A stretch of DNA of 24,140 nucleotides, taken from assembly GCA_964561235.1 (NCBI GenBank), contig CAZLOV010000023.1, forward strand, positions 1 through 24,140. The letters run 5' to 3'. Positions 23,633 to 24,140 of this stretch are shown piece by piece. A program made the position numbers and the translations under genes. The stretch is from JBCBSP01 sp964561235 (GTDB lineage Bacteria; Pseudomonadota; Alphaproteobacteria; Caulobacterales; Maricaulaceae). Each line of letters begins with the position of its first letter. Positions within the stretch are counted from its first letter, which is position 1. The notes beneath the pieces were generated by a model. It saw only the letters and a program-made list of their open reading frames with translations. It had not been told where the DNA came from and ran no database searches.

Positions 23633-24043
23633 TTAGTCTTCTTCGGCCTCAAGGCGCGCCCGGTCAGCGGCGCCCTTGGCTTCGGGGTCGCGGTCAACGA
23701 GCTCGATCACCGCCAGCGGCGCGTTGTCGCCGTAGCGGAAGCCGGCCTTGAGCACGCGCGTATAGCCGCCATTGCGCTCCTTGTAGCGCGGGCCAAGCGT
23801 ATCGAAGAGCTTCTTGACCTGATCCTTGTCGCGGATCTGGCTGACCGCCTGACGGCGGGCGTGAAGATCGCCGCGCTTCGCCAGCGTGACGAGCTTGTCC
23901 ATGATCGGCTTCAGCTCCTTGGCTTTCGGGAGCGTGGTGACGATCTGCTCGTGCTCGATCAGCGAGGCCGCCATGTTGGCGAACATCGCCCGCCGGTGCG
24001 AGGCGGTGCGGTTGAGCTTGCGATGGGCGACGCCGTGGCGCAT
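23633..24043 (-). CDS. rplQ: 50S ribosomal protein L17
   Basis: The 136-residue protein is bL17: it opens MRHGVAHRKLNRTASHRRAMFANMAASLIEHEQIVTTLPKAKE in clear family form and has the central RRQAVSQIRDKDQVKKLFDTLGPRY and GGYTRVLKAGFRYGDNAPLAVIELVDRD. L17 sits near the peptide exit tunnel of the large subunit. The C-terminal tail KGAADRARLEAEED is acidic. It follows rpoA with a 51-base gap, the standard order, and is the last gene before a strong terminator. Confidence 0.98.
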   Translation of the reverse strand: MRHGVAHRKLNRTASHRRAMFANMAASLIEHEQIVTTLPKAKELKPIMDKLVTLAKRGDLHARRQAVSQIRDKDQVKKLFDTLGPRYKERNGGYTRVLKAGFRYGDNAPLAVIELVDRDPEAKGAADRARLEAEED

Positions 24044-24094
24044 GACGTTTCTCCTGGTGGTTCGGCCCGGCTCCCGCCGGGCGCGACCGGGACC

Positions 24095-24140
24095 CTAGAT
24101 CTGGTCCTCGTACTTCTTTGCAAGATCCTCGATGTTCTCC
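24095..24140 (-). CDS. rpoA: RNA polymerase alpha subunit, last 14 codons (partial)
   Basis: The minus strand reads ENIEDLAKKYEDQI then TAG, which fits the C-terminal tail of alphaproteobacterial RpoA. Its place directly upstream of rplQ on the same strand makes the call safe even though only 14 residues are seen. The rest lies beyond the window. Confidence 0.85.
   Translation of the reverse strand, partial: ENIEDLAKKYEDQI

Overview
The window is a GC-rich stretch of chromosome that looks alphaproteobacterial. Signs of this are an ATP12-type F1-ATPase assembly factor, a two-subunit propionyl-CoA carboxylase, and the block rpoA-rplQ-degP-rarA-crcB-rluC-HAD-ATP12, which I know as a common alphaproteobacterial gene order. 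A homologue of the polarity protein SpmX, an orphan FliN-type protein and a vanadium haloperoxidase together suggest a marine, dimorphic or prosthecate, flagellated bacterium of the Caulobacterales/Maricaulales kind. No genus can be fixed from the sequence alone.

Layout. 1-397: N-terminal part of isovaleryl-CoA dehydrogenase (minus), interrupted by an in-frame stop close to the window edge. 452-4958 (minus): mgtE, a secreted kelch-propeller protein translationally coupled to it, and a long SpmX-like protein. 5036-5475 (minus): a FliN-like motor-switch protein, tRNA-Leu(GAG) and its terminator. 5569-6261 (plus): lipB. 6258-7930 (minus): two tandem DUF805 membrane proteins and a third related-looking membrane protein. 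8038-10642 (minus): propionyl-CoA carboxylase alpha chain and an upstream potassium-channel-like protein. 10758-13203: a TauD-type dioxygenase (plus), an unrecognised protein with an internal duplication (minus) and a DUF302 protein (plus). 13222-14754 (minus): propionyl-CoA carboxylase beta chain. 14835-19176 (minus): a housekeeping run of rarA, crcB, rluC, HAD phosphatase, a 49-residue small secreted or membrane protein, and the ATP12 factor. 19215-22079 (plus): an accessory segment with a VOC protein, a Tat-exported vanadium haloperoxidase behind an AT-rich leader, and a DoxX-like membrane protein. 22083-24140 (minus): degP/htrA, rplQ and the last codons of rpoA.

How the genes relate. PccA and PccB form one enzyme but are encoded about 3 kb apart with three unrelated genes between them. 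With isovaleryl-CoA dehydrogenase they point to branched-chain amino acid and propionate catabolism. SpmX and the FliN-like protein point to polar development and motility. The plus-strand haloperoxidase segment splits what is usually a continuous minus-strand block (rplQ-degP | rarA-crcB-rluC), so it is best read as an insertion into conserved synteny.

The most notable points are: the 5' end of the haloperoxidase gene, where two 6-base homopolymers sit exactly where a 1-base change would join a good upstream ATG to the Tat signal; a haloperoxidase active site with Ala where Ser is usual; the very long acidic, Pro/Ala-rich linker in SpmX with a degenerate muramidase active site; the cluster of three DUF805-type genes; and the unnamed duplicated-repeat protein at 11609-12619.
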